From Vagococcus sp. CY52-2 (GTDB lineage Bacteria; Bacillota; Bacilli; Lactobacillales; Vagococcaceae), in contig NZ_CP093384.1 in NCBI RefSeq assembly GCF_022655055.1, positions 1,860,001 through 1,924,000 on the forward strand: 64,000 nucleotides of DNA. Direction: 5' to 3'. The notes below the pieces were generated by a model. It was not told where the DNA came from. It searched no databases and saw only the letters and a list, made by a program, of their open reading frames with translations. Within the stretch, counting starts at the first letter, position 1. Every line of letters starts with the position of its first letter. Below, piece by piece: positions 7,736 to 16,623 of the stretch. The position numbers were made by a program, and so were the translations under genes.

Positions 7736-9682
7736 TTAAGCATTTGCTTTTGCATGTTTTCTCTTAAGTAATGTTCCTAAAACAAGGGCACTAATGAACG
7801 CTCCTAAAATAATGAATAATAGATACATTAATGGATTACTTACTAATGCAATAACGAAGATACCACCATGTGGCGCCATTAATTTAATTCCTAATGACCC
7901 AACTAAACCACCTGTAACAGCAGCTCCAATCACAAAACTTGGAATCATACGTAATGGGTCAGATGCAGCAAATGGAATAGCTCCTTCAGTTATAAATGAG
8001 AATCCCATGATTAAGTTTGGTAATGCTGATTCTTGTTCTTTTTTAGTAAATTGATTTTTAAATAACATAATCGCAATAAAGATTGCTAACGGTGGAACCA
8101 TACCACCCGCCATAACGGATGCCATCACCACACTACCACCACTTTCAACAGTTGCTGCAAGTGTTCCTGTACCAAATAAGTAAGCTGCTTTGTTGATTGG
8201 TCCACCCATATCAATAACCATCATACTTGCAAGTAACGCTCCTAATAACGCCGCATTTCCACCTGAAAGGTTAGCTAAGAAGTTATTCAATCCATTATTA
8301 ATAGCAGACATTGGAATATTAATAAATAACATTAAAAATCCGGTAATCAATAACCCAAACACTGGATAGAACAAGATAGATTTAATCCCATCTAATGCTT
8401 TTGGTAAGCCTTTAAAGATATATTTCAAGAAAACAATTACATAACCGGCAAGGAAACCACCAACTAAAGCTCCCAAGAAACCTGAAGGAATAGTGTCAGT
8501 TAATTGACCAAATGCCACCCCACTTGCTGACATAGCACCTGCAGCAAAACCAACAACCAAACCTGGTCGATCAGCAATACTTGACGCAATAAATCCAGCT
8601 AAAACTGGTAACATGAAACCAAATGCAGTGTCCCCAATAGTTTTAAAGTAAGCCGCAATTGGATGATACGTCCCTAATTGACTTAATTGATTTTGTGGCA
8701 CACCCATCATTTGGTCGATTAGGAAGGCTAAAGCAATCGCAATCCCACCACCGATAACAAATGGTAACATGTGACTAACACCGTTCATTAAATCTTTGTA
8801 GATTTTAGCTCCAACTGAACCTGACGTTGTTTCTTCGCTGGATTCTTCATTTCTACTTGATGAGTGGTGATAAACAGAGGCACTACCGTCAGTTGCTAAA
8901 CGAAGTAATTCTTCTGTTTTCTTGATTCCATCACTTACTGGACGGTTAACTAATTTTTTACCTTCAAAACGAGCCATTTCAACATTTTTGTCAGCTGCGA
9001 CAATAACACCTGTTGCTCTTGCGATTTCTTCATCAGTTAATTTGTGTTTAACCCCTTCAGAACCGTTTGTCTCAACTTTAATGTTAATACCCATTTCTTT
9101 TGCTTTGTTTTTCAATGCATCTTCTGCCATATAAGTATGAGCAATACCTGTTGGACAAGCAGTAACAGCCACAACAAATGGGGCATCTTCTACTTCTTCA
9201 ACGACTTCTTTTTCTTCTTCGTCTAATTTTTTCTCTGCTTTATCAACAATTGATAATACTTCATCAGGTGTATTGGCTTCTTTCAAATCAGCAATCATTC
9301 CTGGATTTAGTAATAAACGAGAAAGACTAGCTAATGCTTGTAAATGGGTATCATTTGCGCCTTCTGGAGCCGCAATCATAAAGAATAAATAAGTTGGTTG
9401 CCCATCTAATGCTTCATAATCTAAGCCTGCTTTGCTTCTAGCGAATAAAACAGTTGGTTTAACTACCGCTTTATTTTTAGCATGAGGCATGGCGATTCCG
9501 TCACCTAAACCTGTTGTTGTTTGTGCTTCTCTAGCTAGAATCCCTTCTTCAAACACTTCTTTATCATCAATACGGCCTGTTTCATACAATTTGTTTACCA
9601 TCTCTGTGATGGCACTTTTTTTATCAGTGGCTTTTAAGTCCAAGATCATACAATCTTTAACTAACAAGTCATTAATTTTCAT
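7736..9682 (-). CDS. fruA: PTS fructose transporter subunit IIABC
   Basis: A 648-residue membrane protein that imports fructose and phosphorylates it to fructose-1-phosphate. Domains in order: EIIA (about 1-150, phosphohistidine in GIAMPHAKN), EIIB (about 165-265, active cysteine in VAVTACPTGIAHTYMA), then the EIIC channel (about 300-640) with several glycine-rich hydrophobic helices. Length and order are usual for the Firmicute fructose family. It follows fruK by 11 bp and is the last gene of fruR-fruK-fruA. Shine-Dalgarno AGGGGG supports the ATG. Confidence 0.95.
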   Translation of the reverse strand: MKINDLLVKDCMILDLKATDKKSAITEMVNKLYETGRIDDKEVFEEGILAREAQTTTGLGDGIAMPHAKNKAVVKPTVLFARSKAGLDYEALDGQPTYLFFMIAAPEGANDTHLQALASLSRLLLNPGMIADLKEANTPDEVLSIVDKAEKKLDEEEKEVVEEVEDAPFVVAVTACPTGIAHTYMAEDALKNKAKEMGINIKVETNGSEGVKHKLTDEEIARATGVIVAADKNVEMARFEGKKLVNRPVSDGIKKTEELLRLATDGSASVYHHSSSRNEESSEETTSGSVGAKIYKDLMNGVSHMLPFVIGGGIAIALAFLIDQMMGVPQNQLSQLGTYHPIAAYFKTIGDTAFGFMLPVLAGFIASSIADRPGLVVGFAAGAMSASGVAFGQLTDTIPSGFLGALVGGFLAGYVIVFLKYIFKGLPKALDGIKSILFYPVFGLLITGFLMLFINIPMSAINNGLNNFLANLSGGNAALLGALLASMMVIDMGGPINKAAYLFGTGTLAATVESGGSVVMASVMAGGMVPPLAIFIAIMLFKNQFTKKEQESALPNLIMGFSFITEGAIPFAASDPLRMIPSFVIGAAVTGGLVGSLGIKLMAPHGGIFVIALVSNPLMYLLFIILGAFISALVLGTLLKRKHAKANA

Positions 9683-9693
9683 TTTATTTCCCC

Positions 9694-10614
9694 CTAGTAT
9701 TCTTTTAAAACGTCAATTTCAACACGTGATAACTGGTGTTTAATTTCTTCAGCTGTCGCTAAATCGGCACTAAATGCTGTCGCGCTTCCACACGCAATCC
9801 CTGTTTTAAATGCCTCTACAGCATCACTACCTTGACTTAGCTGACTAACAAACCCTGCAACAACAGAATCTCCTGATCCTACTGAATTAACTAATGTTCC
9901 TGTTAATCCTTTGGCACGATAAATACCTGTTCCATTAAATAAGACAGCTCCATTGGCACCCATTGAGATAATCACATTTCTAGCACCTTGTTGAACTAAT
10001 TTTTCCCCGTAAGGCAACATGTCTTCAAATGTTTTAAACTCAACATTGTATAAATCGGCTAATTCATGTTCGTTTGGCTTAATTAATGATGGTTTGTACT
10101 GTAATACATCGAACAGACTAGCATCACTAATATCTACTACAAATGGAACATTTTGTTCATGTGCCATTTTTGATAATGTGACATAAATATCTTTTGGCAC
10201 GCCCATTGGTAAGCTGCCTGATAAAATCAACCAATCTTCTGGTGTTAAACTACTGATTTGGACATTCAAATCATCTAAATCTTCTTGTTTAATAGAAGGT
10301 CCTAAACCATTAATCTCAGTCTCTTCTTCACCTTTTAATTTGATGTTAATTCGTGTGTCACCTGATACATGGATAAAGTTATTTTGCAGACCATGATTGA
10401 TTAACTGCTCTTCAATAAATTTACCTGTAAACCCACCAATAAAACCAAGATTTTGAGATTGGACACCTAGTTGTGACAATACTCTTGAGACATTAATTCC
10501 TTTACCACCTGGAAATTTGTACTCTTTCGTCGTTTTATTCAACTTACCTTCTTCAAATCCTGGTACGCTAATCACATAGTCAATAGCTGGATTTAATGTT
10601 AATGCATAAATCAT
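9694..10614 (-). CDS. fruK: 1-phosphofructokinase
   Basis: A 306-residue PfkB-family kinase converting fructose-1-phosphate to fructose-1,6-bisphosphate with ATP. Visible motifs are the substrate-binding GGKGINVSRVL near the N-terminus, and the C-terminal GTLVNSVGSGDSVVAGFVS carrying the catalytic aspartate and anion hole. Its ATG overlaps the fruR stop as ATGA (10611-10614), which indicates translational coupling. The family also includes tagatose-6-phosphate kinases, but placement between fruR and fruA makes FruK the firm call. It could matter for the tagatose pathway because lacC is decayed in this window. Confidence 0.93.
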   Translation of the reverse strand: MIYALTLNPAIDYVISVPGFEEGKLNKTTKEYKFPGGKGINVSRVLSQLGVQSQNLGFIGGFTGKFIEEQLINHGLQNNFIHVSGDTRINIKLKGEEETEINGLGPSIKQEDLDDLNVQISSLTPEDWLILSGSLPMGVPKDIYVTLSKMAHEQNVPFVVDISDASLFDVLQYKPSLIKPNEHELADLYNVEFKTFEDMLPYGEKLVQQGARNVIISMGANGAVLFNGTGIYRAKGLTGTLVNSVGSGDSVVAGFVSQLSQGSDAVEAFKTGIACGSATAFSADLATAEEIKHQLSRVEIDVLKEY

Positions 10615-11363
10615 TTTATTACCTCCTTTATTGTTGCAACCCCTTGATACCGTGAGCGTTGTTTCTTTGTTAACTGATTCGTTATGATAATCCCTGTATC
10701 AATTGACTCGATTTGAGAAAAATTTAGCTTATCAAACTTTGTATCATCAACTAAAAAATAAACTTGTTGTGCTTGATGAATCGCTGTTCGTTTCATCATG
10801 GCTTCTTCTGGGTCAGCTGTCGTTAATCCATAAACTGGGTGAACGCCATTCGCACCCATGAAAGCCTTATCAAAAAAATACCGTTTCAATTGCTCGCCAC
10901 CAAGCTGACTCACTGATGCTGTTGTGTTCTTTCTAATATTTCCACCGATTATAATCGTGTCGAAACCTAAATCAGTCGAAACGCACGCATGATGCACGGA
11001 ATTTGTTACGATTGACACATTTTTTACTTTTATAAGTGATAATAATTCCAAGGTTGTCGTGCCAGCATCAATATAAACAACATCGCCTTCTTTTATTAAT
11101 GATGCCGCATACTGAACAATTTCTTGTTTCTTTTGAACGTTTCTGAAAGATTTTTCCTTCATCGTTAATTCTGGTTCTAAACGAAATGTTAACTTTGCCC
11201 CACCGTGAATTCGGATTAGCCAACCTTCTGCCTCTAATTCCTGTAAATCTCGACGAATTGTGGATTCAGACACCCCAAGTTCTTCAATTAATTCTCGAAC
11301 TTTTATGACCTTTTTTGCTTTTAATTCATCTAAAATTTTTTCTTGTCTTTCTTCAGTCAACAT
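10611..11363 (-). CDS. DeoR-family repressor of the fructose operon (FruR-like)
   Basis: A 250-residue regulator with an N-terminal DeoR winged helix (about 1-60, VRELIEELGVSESTIRRDLQ) and a C-terminal sugar-phosphate sensor (about 75-250, GDVVYIDAGTTTLELLSLI). Effector binding is expected to be fructose-1-phosphate from family knowledge. A GTG nine bases earlier is possible, but GGAG (11372-11375) is 8 bp before the ATG at 11363, so that start is preferred. It is first in the operon, next to tandem operator-like repeats, so it probably represses itself, fruK and fruA. Confidence 0.88.
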   Translation of the reverse strand: MLTEERQEKILDELKAKKVIKVRELIEELGVSESTIRRDLQELEAEGWLIRIHGGAKLTFRLEPELTMKEKSFRNVQKKQEIVQYAASLIKEGDVVYIDAGTTTLELLSLIKVKNVSIVTNSVHHACVSTDLGFDTIIIGGNIRKNTTASVSQLGGEQLKRYFFDKAFMGANGVHPVYGLTTADPEEAMMKRTAIHQAQQVYFLVDDTKFDKLNFSQIESIDTGIIITNQLTKKQRSRYQGVATIKEVIK

Positions 11364-11383
11364 AACTCTCACTCCATACCTGT

Positions 11384-11412
11384 ATTATACAATCAAAAAC
11401 CGTCAAAATCAA
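11384..11412 (-). promoter_or_regulatory. sigma-A promoter of fruR-fruK-fruA
   Basis: On the minus strand the -35 is TTGATT (11407-11412) and the -10 is TATAAT (11384-11389), with 17 bp spacing. It lies about 20 bp before the fruR start. Confidence 0.7.
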
Positions 11413-11428
11413 TCAAAAACCGTCAAAA
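11391..11428 (-). promoter_or_regulatory. direct-repeat operator of the fructose operon
   Basis: Two identical 18-bp copies of AATCAAAAACCGTCAAAA (11391-11408 and 11411-11428) are spaced 20 bp start to start, placing both on the same DNA face. They cover the spacer and -35 of the promoter. DeoR-family sugar repressors commonly bind direct repeats, so this is probably the FruR operator (inference). Confidence 0.7.
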
Positions 11429-11436
11429 AAATCCAT

Positions 11437-11466
11437 AAAAAAGAAGAGGTTTCCCTCTTCTTTTTT
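11437..11466 (-). terminator. terminator of argS
   Basis: Perfect stem AAAAAAGAAGAGG (11437-11449) with 11454-11466 and a 4-nt loop, immediately after the argS stop. The A/T flanks make it symmetrical. Confidence 0.85.
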
Positions 11467-11467
11467 A

Positions 11468-13162
11468 TTACATGTTATCTGGTGATTGAATACCAAGTAA
11501 ACGCAATCCTTCTTTAAGTACAACGGATACTGAATAGACTAAAGCAAGGCGTGCATCTTTTTGACTGTTATCTTCTAAGATTTTTGTTTTTGAATAATAC
11601 TTATTAAATTTTTGAGCTAAATCGATCACGTATTTAGCCACTACAGAAGGCTCATATTTACGATAAGCTTCTTGTACTTTATTTGGGAAATTATATAAAG
11701 CTTTCACAACTTCCCATGATTCATCATCTGATAGTGAGTAATTTGCCTCACTAGTTGGAGCGATCCAGTCGGCTTTTCTTAAAATACTTTCACATCTTGA
11801 ACGAGTATACTGGACGTATGGTCCTGTTTCTCCCTCAAACTGGATAATATGGTCTAGGTTGAAGTCAAAATTATTTAGACGATCATTTTTAAGGTCATGG
11901 AACACAACTGCCCCAACACCCACTTGATGTGCTACTTCTTCTTTGTTTTCTAATGTTGGATTCTTTTCATTGATAATGTTTTGTGTTGCATTAATGGCTT
12001 CATTCAACACTTCTTCCAACAGAATAACATTTCCTTTACGTGTCGATAACTTTTTACCATTTGATGTAATCAAGCCAAATGGAATATGTTTAATGTCATC
12101 TGACCACTCGTAACCCATCTCTTTTAGCACAGCTTTTAATTGTTTAAAATGAATAGATTGCTCGTTTCCTACAACATAAATTGATTCGTCGAAATCATAA
12201 TTTTCTTTACGATACATAGCTGCCGCTAAATCACGTGTAATATAAAGTGTTGCGCCGTCTGATTTTCTAATCAACGCTGGATTCAAGTCATATTTTTCAA
12301 GATTTACAATATCTGCACCATCATCAGAAACTAATAATTCTTTCTCAAGTAACCTATCTATAACTGGTTGCATTTTATCATTGTAGAAGGCTTCACCATT
12401 ATATGAATCAAACTCAATCCCTAACATATCATATACTTTTTGGAATTCTTTTAGTGATTCTTCACGGAACCATGTCCATAATTCGATAGCTTCAGTATCA
12501 CCATCTTCTAGCTTTTTAAACCATTCACGTGCTTGGTCATCAAGTTCAGGGTATTTTTCGGCTTCTTCATGGAAATGAACATATAAAGCAAGTAACTCAC
12601 TAATTGGGTTTTCTTTGACTTTTGCTTCGTCTCCCCATTTTTTATAAGCCACAATTAATTTACCAAATTGTGTTCCCCAGTCACCAACGTGATTGATTTT
12701 AACAGGTGTATAACCCACTTTGTCAGCTAATTCGGCTAATGAATTTCCAATAACTGTTGAACGTAAATGCCCCATTGACATTGGTTTCGCAATATTTGGT
12801 GAAGACATATCAATGACAACATTTTTCTCTTGACCCAAAGTTGAATCACCATAATGATTTTTTTCAGATACTACTTCATTTAACACTGCGTTACTCACTT
12901 CTGATTTTTTAAGGAAGAAGTTGATATACCCTCCCATTGGAGTAATTTGTTCGTAATTTTTTGTGTCAATTTCTTTTGATAATTCTTCTGCAATGACATT
13001 TGGTGCTTTCCTTTGAATTTTAGATAAAGAAAACACTGGGAAAGAATAATCCCCATGGCTACTCATTTTAGGTTTTTCAATTAGGTTTAAGATTTCCTCA
13101 TAACTCAATTGCTCACCTAGTACTGCTGCTAAATCTTTAGCAATCATTTCTTTAAAATCCAT
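11468..13162 (-). CDS. argS: arginyl-tRNA synthetase
   Basis: A 564-residue class I aminoacyl-tRNA synthetase that charges tRNA-Arg. It has the HIGH-type motif in SPNIAKPMSMGHLRSTVIGN, the KMSKS-type segment KKLSTRKGN, an N-terminal Add-1 domain recognising the tRNA D-loop (about 1-115), and the C-terminal DALR anticodon-binding domain (about 440-564), ending in the family-typical LRLLGIQSPDNM. Length is normal. The gene is next to the arginine catabolism operon, and a strong hairpin with T run sits only 21 bp before its start, so transcription must pass through that structure. Confidence 0.96.
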   Translation of the reverse strand: MDFKEMIAKDLAAVLGEQLSYEEILNLIEKPKMSSHGDYSFPVFSLSKIQRKAPNVIAEELSKEIDTKNYEQITPMGGYINFFLKKSEVSNAVLNEVVSEKNHYGDSTLGQEKNVVIDMSSPNIAKPMSMGHLRSTVIGNSLAELADKVGYTPVKINHVGDWGTQFGKLIVAYKKWGDEAKVKENPISELLALYVHFHEEAEKYPELDDQAREWFKKLEDGDTEAIELWTWFREESLKEFQKVYDMLGIEFDSYNGEAFYNDKMQPVIDRLLEKELLVSDDGADIVNLEKYDLNPALIRKSDGATLYITRDLAAAMYRKENYDFDESIYVVGNEQSIHFKQLKAVLKEMGYEWSDDIKHIPFGLITSNGKKLSTRKGNVILLEEVLNEAINATQNIINEKNPTLENKEEVAHQVGVGAVVFHDLKNDRLNNFDFNLDHIIQFEGETGPYVQYTRSRCESILRKADWIAPTSEANYSLSDDESWEVVKALYNFPNKVQEAYRKYEPSVVAKYVIDLAQKFNKYYSKTKILEDNSQKDARLALVYSVSVVLKEGLRLLGIQSPDNM

Positions 13163-13190
13163 AAATAAACCCCCTCGTTTTAATAAAAAA

Positions 13191-13227
13191 ACGTCTCCTA
13201 TTAAGTTAATATCTTAATAGGAGACGT
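13191..13227 (-). terminator. strong hairpin with T-tract directly upstream of argS (arc terminator or argS attenuator)
   Basis: Perfect 15-bp stem ACGTCTCCTATTAAG (13191-13205) with 13213-13227 and a 7-nt loop, followed on the minus strand by seven T. It ends the arc operon. Only 28 bp separate it from the argS ATG, too little for a promoter, so argS transcripts must start upstream and read through. No T-box specifier or GGTGG element is visible. The 153 bp between this hairpin and the arcD stop hold only a weaker stem (ATGAACA/TGTTCAT near 13331-13356) and AT-rich sequence. Confidence 0.75.
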
Positions 13228-13380
13228 CATAAATATTCATAAATCAAGTTTTTTATTCAATATAGTATCCTTAAAAACAGTCTACGATTCGATTGACTAA
13301 AACTTATTTTATTATCATTTATAGTTATTAATGAACATCATTCCTACTGTGTTCATTGTATCAAGAATTATCATAAAAAT

Positions 13381-14841
13381 CTAACTAAAAATAAGCATTG
13401 CCCCAATTAAAATAATTAGATTTATAATCGTCATAATTATCAATGGTTTTGTTATAAATTTCACCCAAGTTGCATAATTAACTTTAGAGATTTCCAATCC
13501 TCCCATAACAACACCTGATGTTGGTGTGATTAAGTTAACCAACCCACACCCTGAAGCAAAAATCATTACCATAACATCTGGGCTTAATCCAACTTCTTTA
13601 GCTAACGCTCCCATAACTGGAATTGATACATACGCTAATCCTGAGGTAGATGGAATAAGGAATGACAAGAATAAGTACAATACAAATGCCCCAATGACAA
13701 ATAATACTGGAGATAAATCTTTTAACATATTTGCCGCACGGTCTAAAATTAATAAATCTAGGTGGGTAGTAGACATCAATACTGACGCTCCACGAGCAAC
13801 AACGATGATTAATACAACAGATAACATGTCTGCACACCCTGCAACAAATTCGTTAACAATATCTTTTTCTGGAATTTTATTAACAACAGCAATGATGACT
13901 GCCATAATAAAGAACCACATTGCCAAATCACCAAAGTACCATTCACCAAAACTATTACCTGTAAGAACCGCTGTCCAACCATCAAAAATCTTAATACCAA
14001 AGTCTTGCCAAGGAATTAATGATACAATCATGACAACAAACGTTACAGCAAATAACATCAAAACAGTTTTATGTTTTTTGGTAAATTCTAATTCAGTAGT
14101 TCCTTTTTGACCATAAGTTTCTTCCATTTCTTCTCGTTCTTGAAGAGATAAAATGGAAGAACCTTTATCTGCTTTTACTTTTTTCGCATAACCAGTCACA
14201 ATATAGATAGAAAACGCAGTAGTTGTAATCCACAAAACAGTACCCACGCCTAGGATAACACCGACATTCGGTTGAATGCCTATCCCTTTTAACGCATCCA
14301 TCGCTGTACCGGTTGAGAATGGGTTGACAGTTGATCCAATTACTCCTGAGCCAGATCCTAAAAGAATCGTTCCTACTGTCACAATGGAGTCAAACCCCGA
14401 AGCAACCATCGTTGCTCCAAGCAAAGCATAAAATGGAATCGTTTCTTCACTCATACCATAAGTTGATCCACCGATTGAGAATAATATCATCAAAATAACA
14501 ATAATAACGATTTCATTACCTTTTAATTTTTTTACAACATTTTGAATTCCGGCTTCAAGAGCCCCTGTTGATGTTACAATATTTAAAAAACCACCCAATA
14601 CTAAAATAAACACGCAAATGTCAATTGCTTCTTTAAATCCATTAAATGGTGCCATGACAACATCTGACACTGTTGCCCCAACAACATGATCAATCATTTC
14701 TTTTCCGCCATCAATCATTTGTGGCGTAAATGTTTGGCCATTTAATAACTTTGTGATAATACCTAATACAATGATAATAATAAACAAAATACTAAATGAA
14801 GTTAGTTGTTTTTTTTGCTTTTTCTGTTTTGTCTCAGCCAT
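13381..14841 (-). CDS. arcD: YfcC-family transporter, probable arginine/ornithine antiporter (ArcD)
   Basis: A 486-residue polytopic membrane protein of the YfcC family (C4-dicarboxylate anaerobic carrier-like). It has about 12 hydrophobic segments and the loops GGSTYGMSEETIPFYALL, GSGSGVIGSTVNPFSTG and LIPSTSGLAYVSIPVMG. YfcC proteins take the ArcD place in arginine deiminase operons of streptococci and enterococci, exchanging arginine for ornithine. It is the last gene of arcA-arcB-arcC-arcR-arcD. Its ribosome site is unusual: the only good Shine-Dalgarno is separated from the ATG by a hairpin (14852-14876). The substrate is inferred from the operon. Confidence 0.85.
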   Translation of the reverse strand: MAETKQKKQKKQLTSFSILFIIIIVLGIITKLLNGQTFTPQMIDGGKEMIDHVVGATVSDVVMAPFNGFKEAIDICVFILVLGGFLNIVTSTGALEAGIQNVVKKLKGNEIVIIVILMILFSIGGSTYGMSEETIPFYALLGATMVASGFDSIVTVGTILLGSGSGVIGSTVNPFSTGTAMDALKGIGIQPNVGVILGVGTVLWITTTAFSIYIVTGYAKKVKADKGSSILSLQEREEMEETYGQKGTTELEFTKKHKTVLMLFAVTFVVMIVSLIPWQDFGIKIFDGWTAVLTGNSFGEWYFGDLAMWFFIMAVIIAVVNKIPEKDIVNEFVAGCADMLSVVLIIVVARGASVLMSTTHLDLLILDRAANMLKDLSPVLFVIGAFVLYLFLSFLIPSTSGLAYVSIPVMGALAKEVGLSPDVMVMIFASGCGLVNLITPTSGVVMGGLEISKVNYATWVKFITKPLIIMTIINLIILIGAMLIFS

Positions 14842-14851
14842 GTCTTTTTAT

Positions 14852-14889
14852 GTATAACAGCTTGTCGTTGTTATACCTCTCCTCTCCAT
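14852..14889 (-). promoter_or_regulatory. hairpin between Shine-Dalgarno and start codon of arcD
   Basis: GGAGAGGAGAGG (14878-14889) is followed by an 8-bp stem GTATAACA/TGTTATAC (14852-14859 with 14869-14876), then ten bases to the ATG at 14841. Folding of the hairpin would bring the Shine-Dalgarno to a workable distance. No other convincing ribosome site precedes the ATG. Confidence 0.4.
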
Positions 14890-14898
14890 AAATTATTA

Positions 14899-15591
14899 TT
14901 AATCGGTTAGAATCTTTTTGAAGAAATCAATATCTAAGAAACTAAAATACTTTCTGTTATATTTTATTTTTTTTTCTTTTATCAATTGTTTAATGACACC
15001 ACTGGCTGTTTCTCTGGTCGTTCCACTTGACTTTGCTATATCACTAATTGTAATAGGATAAGGAACAGTCACTATTTTTATAGGGTACTGAACCTCACCT
15101 AAATTTTTAAAAATAATAGCCAGTGTAGTAACTACTCTGTAATACGAATTACTCATGTTACTTTTTTGTACCTTAATTATTTGAAGTTTCATAATTTCTG
15201 ATTGATCATTTACTAATTGGATAAGTTGCGAACTATTTTTCCCAATAATCTCTTCATAAGTTTTAGTTGGAATCAAGACAATATCAATATCTGAATAGGC
15301 GACACAGGACAAAAAATATTTTGCATCACTAAATAAACCAATCTTAGGGATTATGGTTTTAGGCTTCACAAAATCTAAACAAGAAAAAGAATCTGTGTTA
15401 TCTATTTTTTCTAACCGTATAACACCTGATTTTAAGAAGAAAACATGATTACGTTCATCGCCTGGATAAAATAAAACTTGTCCTTTTTTATAATGGCGAA
15501 CTAAACAGACATCATTTAATTTCGTTATATCTTGTGCTGATAAGTATTGAAATTCTCTATATTGCGTACTAATTTCTTTTTCTACACTCAT
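14899..15591 (-). CDS. arcR: Crp/Fnr-family regulator of arginine catabolism (ArcR)
   Basis: A 230-residue regulator. The N-terminal cyclic-nucleotide-binding-like beta barrel (about 25-125) contains KKGQVLFYPGDERNHVFFLKSG. The C-terminal Crp-type winged helix (about 145-225) contains TISDIAKSSGTTRETASGVI as recognition region. Enterococcal and lactobacillal arc operons carry such an ArcR between arcC and arcD, where it activates the operon. No FNR-type iron-sulfur cysteine cluster is visible, since only a few scattered cysteines occur. It lies 20 bp after arcC on the same strand. Confidence 0.88.
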   Translation of the reverse strand: MSVEKEISTQYREFQYLSAQDITKLNDVCLVRHYKKGQVLFYPGDERNHVFFLKSGVIRLEKIDNTDSFSCLDFVKPKTIIPKIGLFSDAKYFLSCVAYSDIDIVLIPTKTYEEIIGKNSSQLIQLVNDQSEIMKLQIIKVQKSNMSNSYYRVVTTLAIIFKNLGEVQYPIKIVTVPYPITISDIAKSSGTTRETASGVIKQLIKEKKIKYNRKYFSFLDIDFFKKILTD

Positions 15592-15611
15592 CTAACCAAC
15601 CTTTACAAATA

Positions 15612-16547
15612 TTATAGTGTAACGATTGTTCCGACAGAATTTGATCCATTAAACTCGCCTAAGCATTCTAATGAGGTAATCACTGCTTGTTTACCTGGAT
15701 TATTTTTTGCAAATTGAATAGCCGCTTCAATTTTTGGTAACATACTACCCGGTGCAAAATGACCTTCTAATTTGTATTTTTCTAAATCAGCAACAGTGAC
15801 ATTCGTTAATTTTTCTTCATTTTCTTTACCATAGTTAATATAAACATTATCGACACCTGTCAAAATAACAAACATGTCAGCTTCGACAAGATGTGCTAAT
15901 TTTTCTGATGCAAAATCTTTATCGATAACTGCTTCAACTCCTTTTAAGTTGCTTCCAACAACTGGAATTCCTCCACCACCACAAGAAATTGTGATAACAT
16001 CATTATTTACTAAAGTGTTGATTGAGTCTGCTTCACAAATATCAATAGGTTTCGGACTAGCAACCACTTTACGCCAACCTCTACCAGCATCTTCTTTGAA
16101 TACTGAACCAGTTTTTTCCTCTTCTTCTTTTGCTTGTTCTTCTGTTAAGAAGGGGCCAATTGGTTTTGTTGGGTTTTTAAATGCTGGATCATTTTCATCT
16201 ACAACAACTTGAGTTAATAATGCTGCCACATCTTTTTGAATATTTGCATCTCTTAATTCATTTGCCATAGCATTTGACAACCAATATCCAATACTTCCTT
16301 GAGTCATTGCCACACATGTATCAAGTGGTAATGCAGGATTACTTGGTGAATCTGCTGCTTGTTGTTGTAATAACAGATTTCCTACTTGTGGACCATTACC
16401 ATGTGAGATAATTAATTTAAAACCTTGCTTAACTAAAGCTACTAGGTATTTTGATGTTTGAATCAATGCTTGTTGTTGTGCTTGTGCACTAGCATCATCG
16501 GATAGAATCGCATTGCCTCCTAAAGCTACAACGATTTTTTGTTCCAT
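15612..16547 (-). CDS. arcC: carbamate kinase
   Basis: A 311-residue enzyme that transfers phosphate from carbamoyl phosphate to ADP, the ATP-yielding step of arginine deiminase fermentation. The amino acid kinase fold is shown by [16 protein letters not shown] at the N-terminus, [15 protein letters not shown] near residue 55, and [11 protein letters not shown] in the middle. A longer frame starts at 16607, but AGAGGAG (16557-16563) is correctly placed for the ATG at 16547, and [13 protein letters not shown] is the family's usual start. A terminator between arcB and arcC may lower its expression relative to arcAB. Confidence 0.95.
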   Translation of the reverse strand: MEQKIVVALGGNAILSDDASAQAQQQALIQTSKYLVALVKQGFKLIISHGNGPQVGNLLLQQQAADSPSNPALPLDTCVAMTQGSIGYWLSNAMANELRDANIQKDVAALLTQVVVDENDPAFKNPTKPIGPFLTEEQAKEEEEKTGSVFKEDAGRGWRKVVASPKPIDICEADSINTLVNNDVITISCGGGGIPVVGSNLKGVEAVIDKDFASEKLAHLVEADMFVILTGVDNVYINYGKENEEKLTNVTVADLEKYKLEGHFAPGSMLPKIEAAIQFAKNNPGKQAVITSLECLGEFNGSNSVGTIVTL

Positions 16548-16589
16548 AAAGAAAAACTCCTCTCCATCAATTAAATTTACTTTTAAAAA

Positions 16590-16614
16590 AAGCAGCATGT
16601 AAAACATGCTGCTT
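16590..16614 (-). terminator. terminator inside the arc operon between arcB and arcC
   Basis: Perfect 11-bp stem AAGCAGCATGT (16590-16600) with 16604-16614 around a 3-nt loop, then seven T on the minus strand. No separate promoter for arcC is obvious, so it is probably a partial terminator giving more arcAB than arcC mRNA. Confidence 0.75.
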
Positions 16615-16623
16615 AAACGTTTT

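Noticed and set aside
13163-13380. T-box riboswitch upstream of argS
   Set aside because: No specifier loop, AG-box or conserved GGTGG antiterminator sequence is visible; only the terminator-like stem is present.
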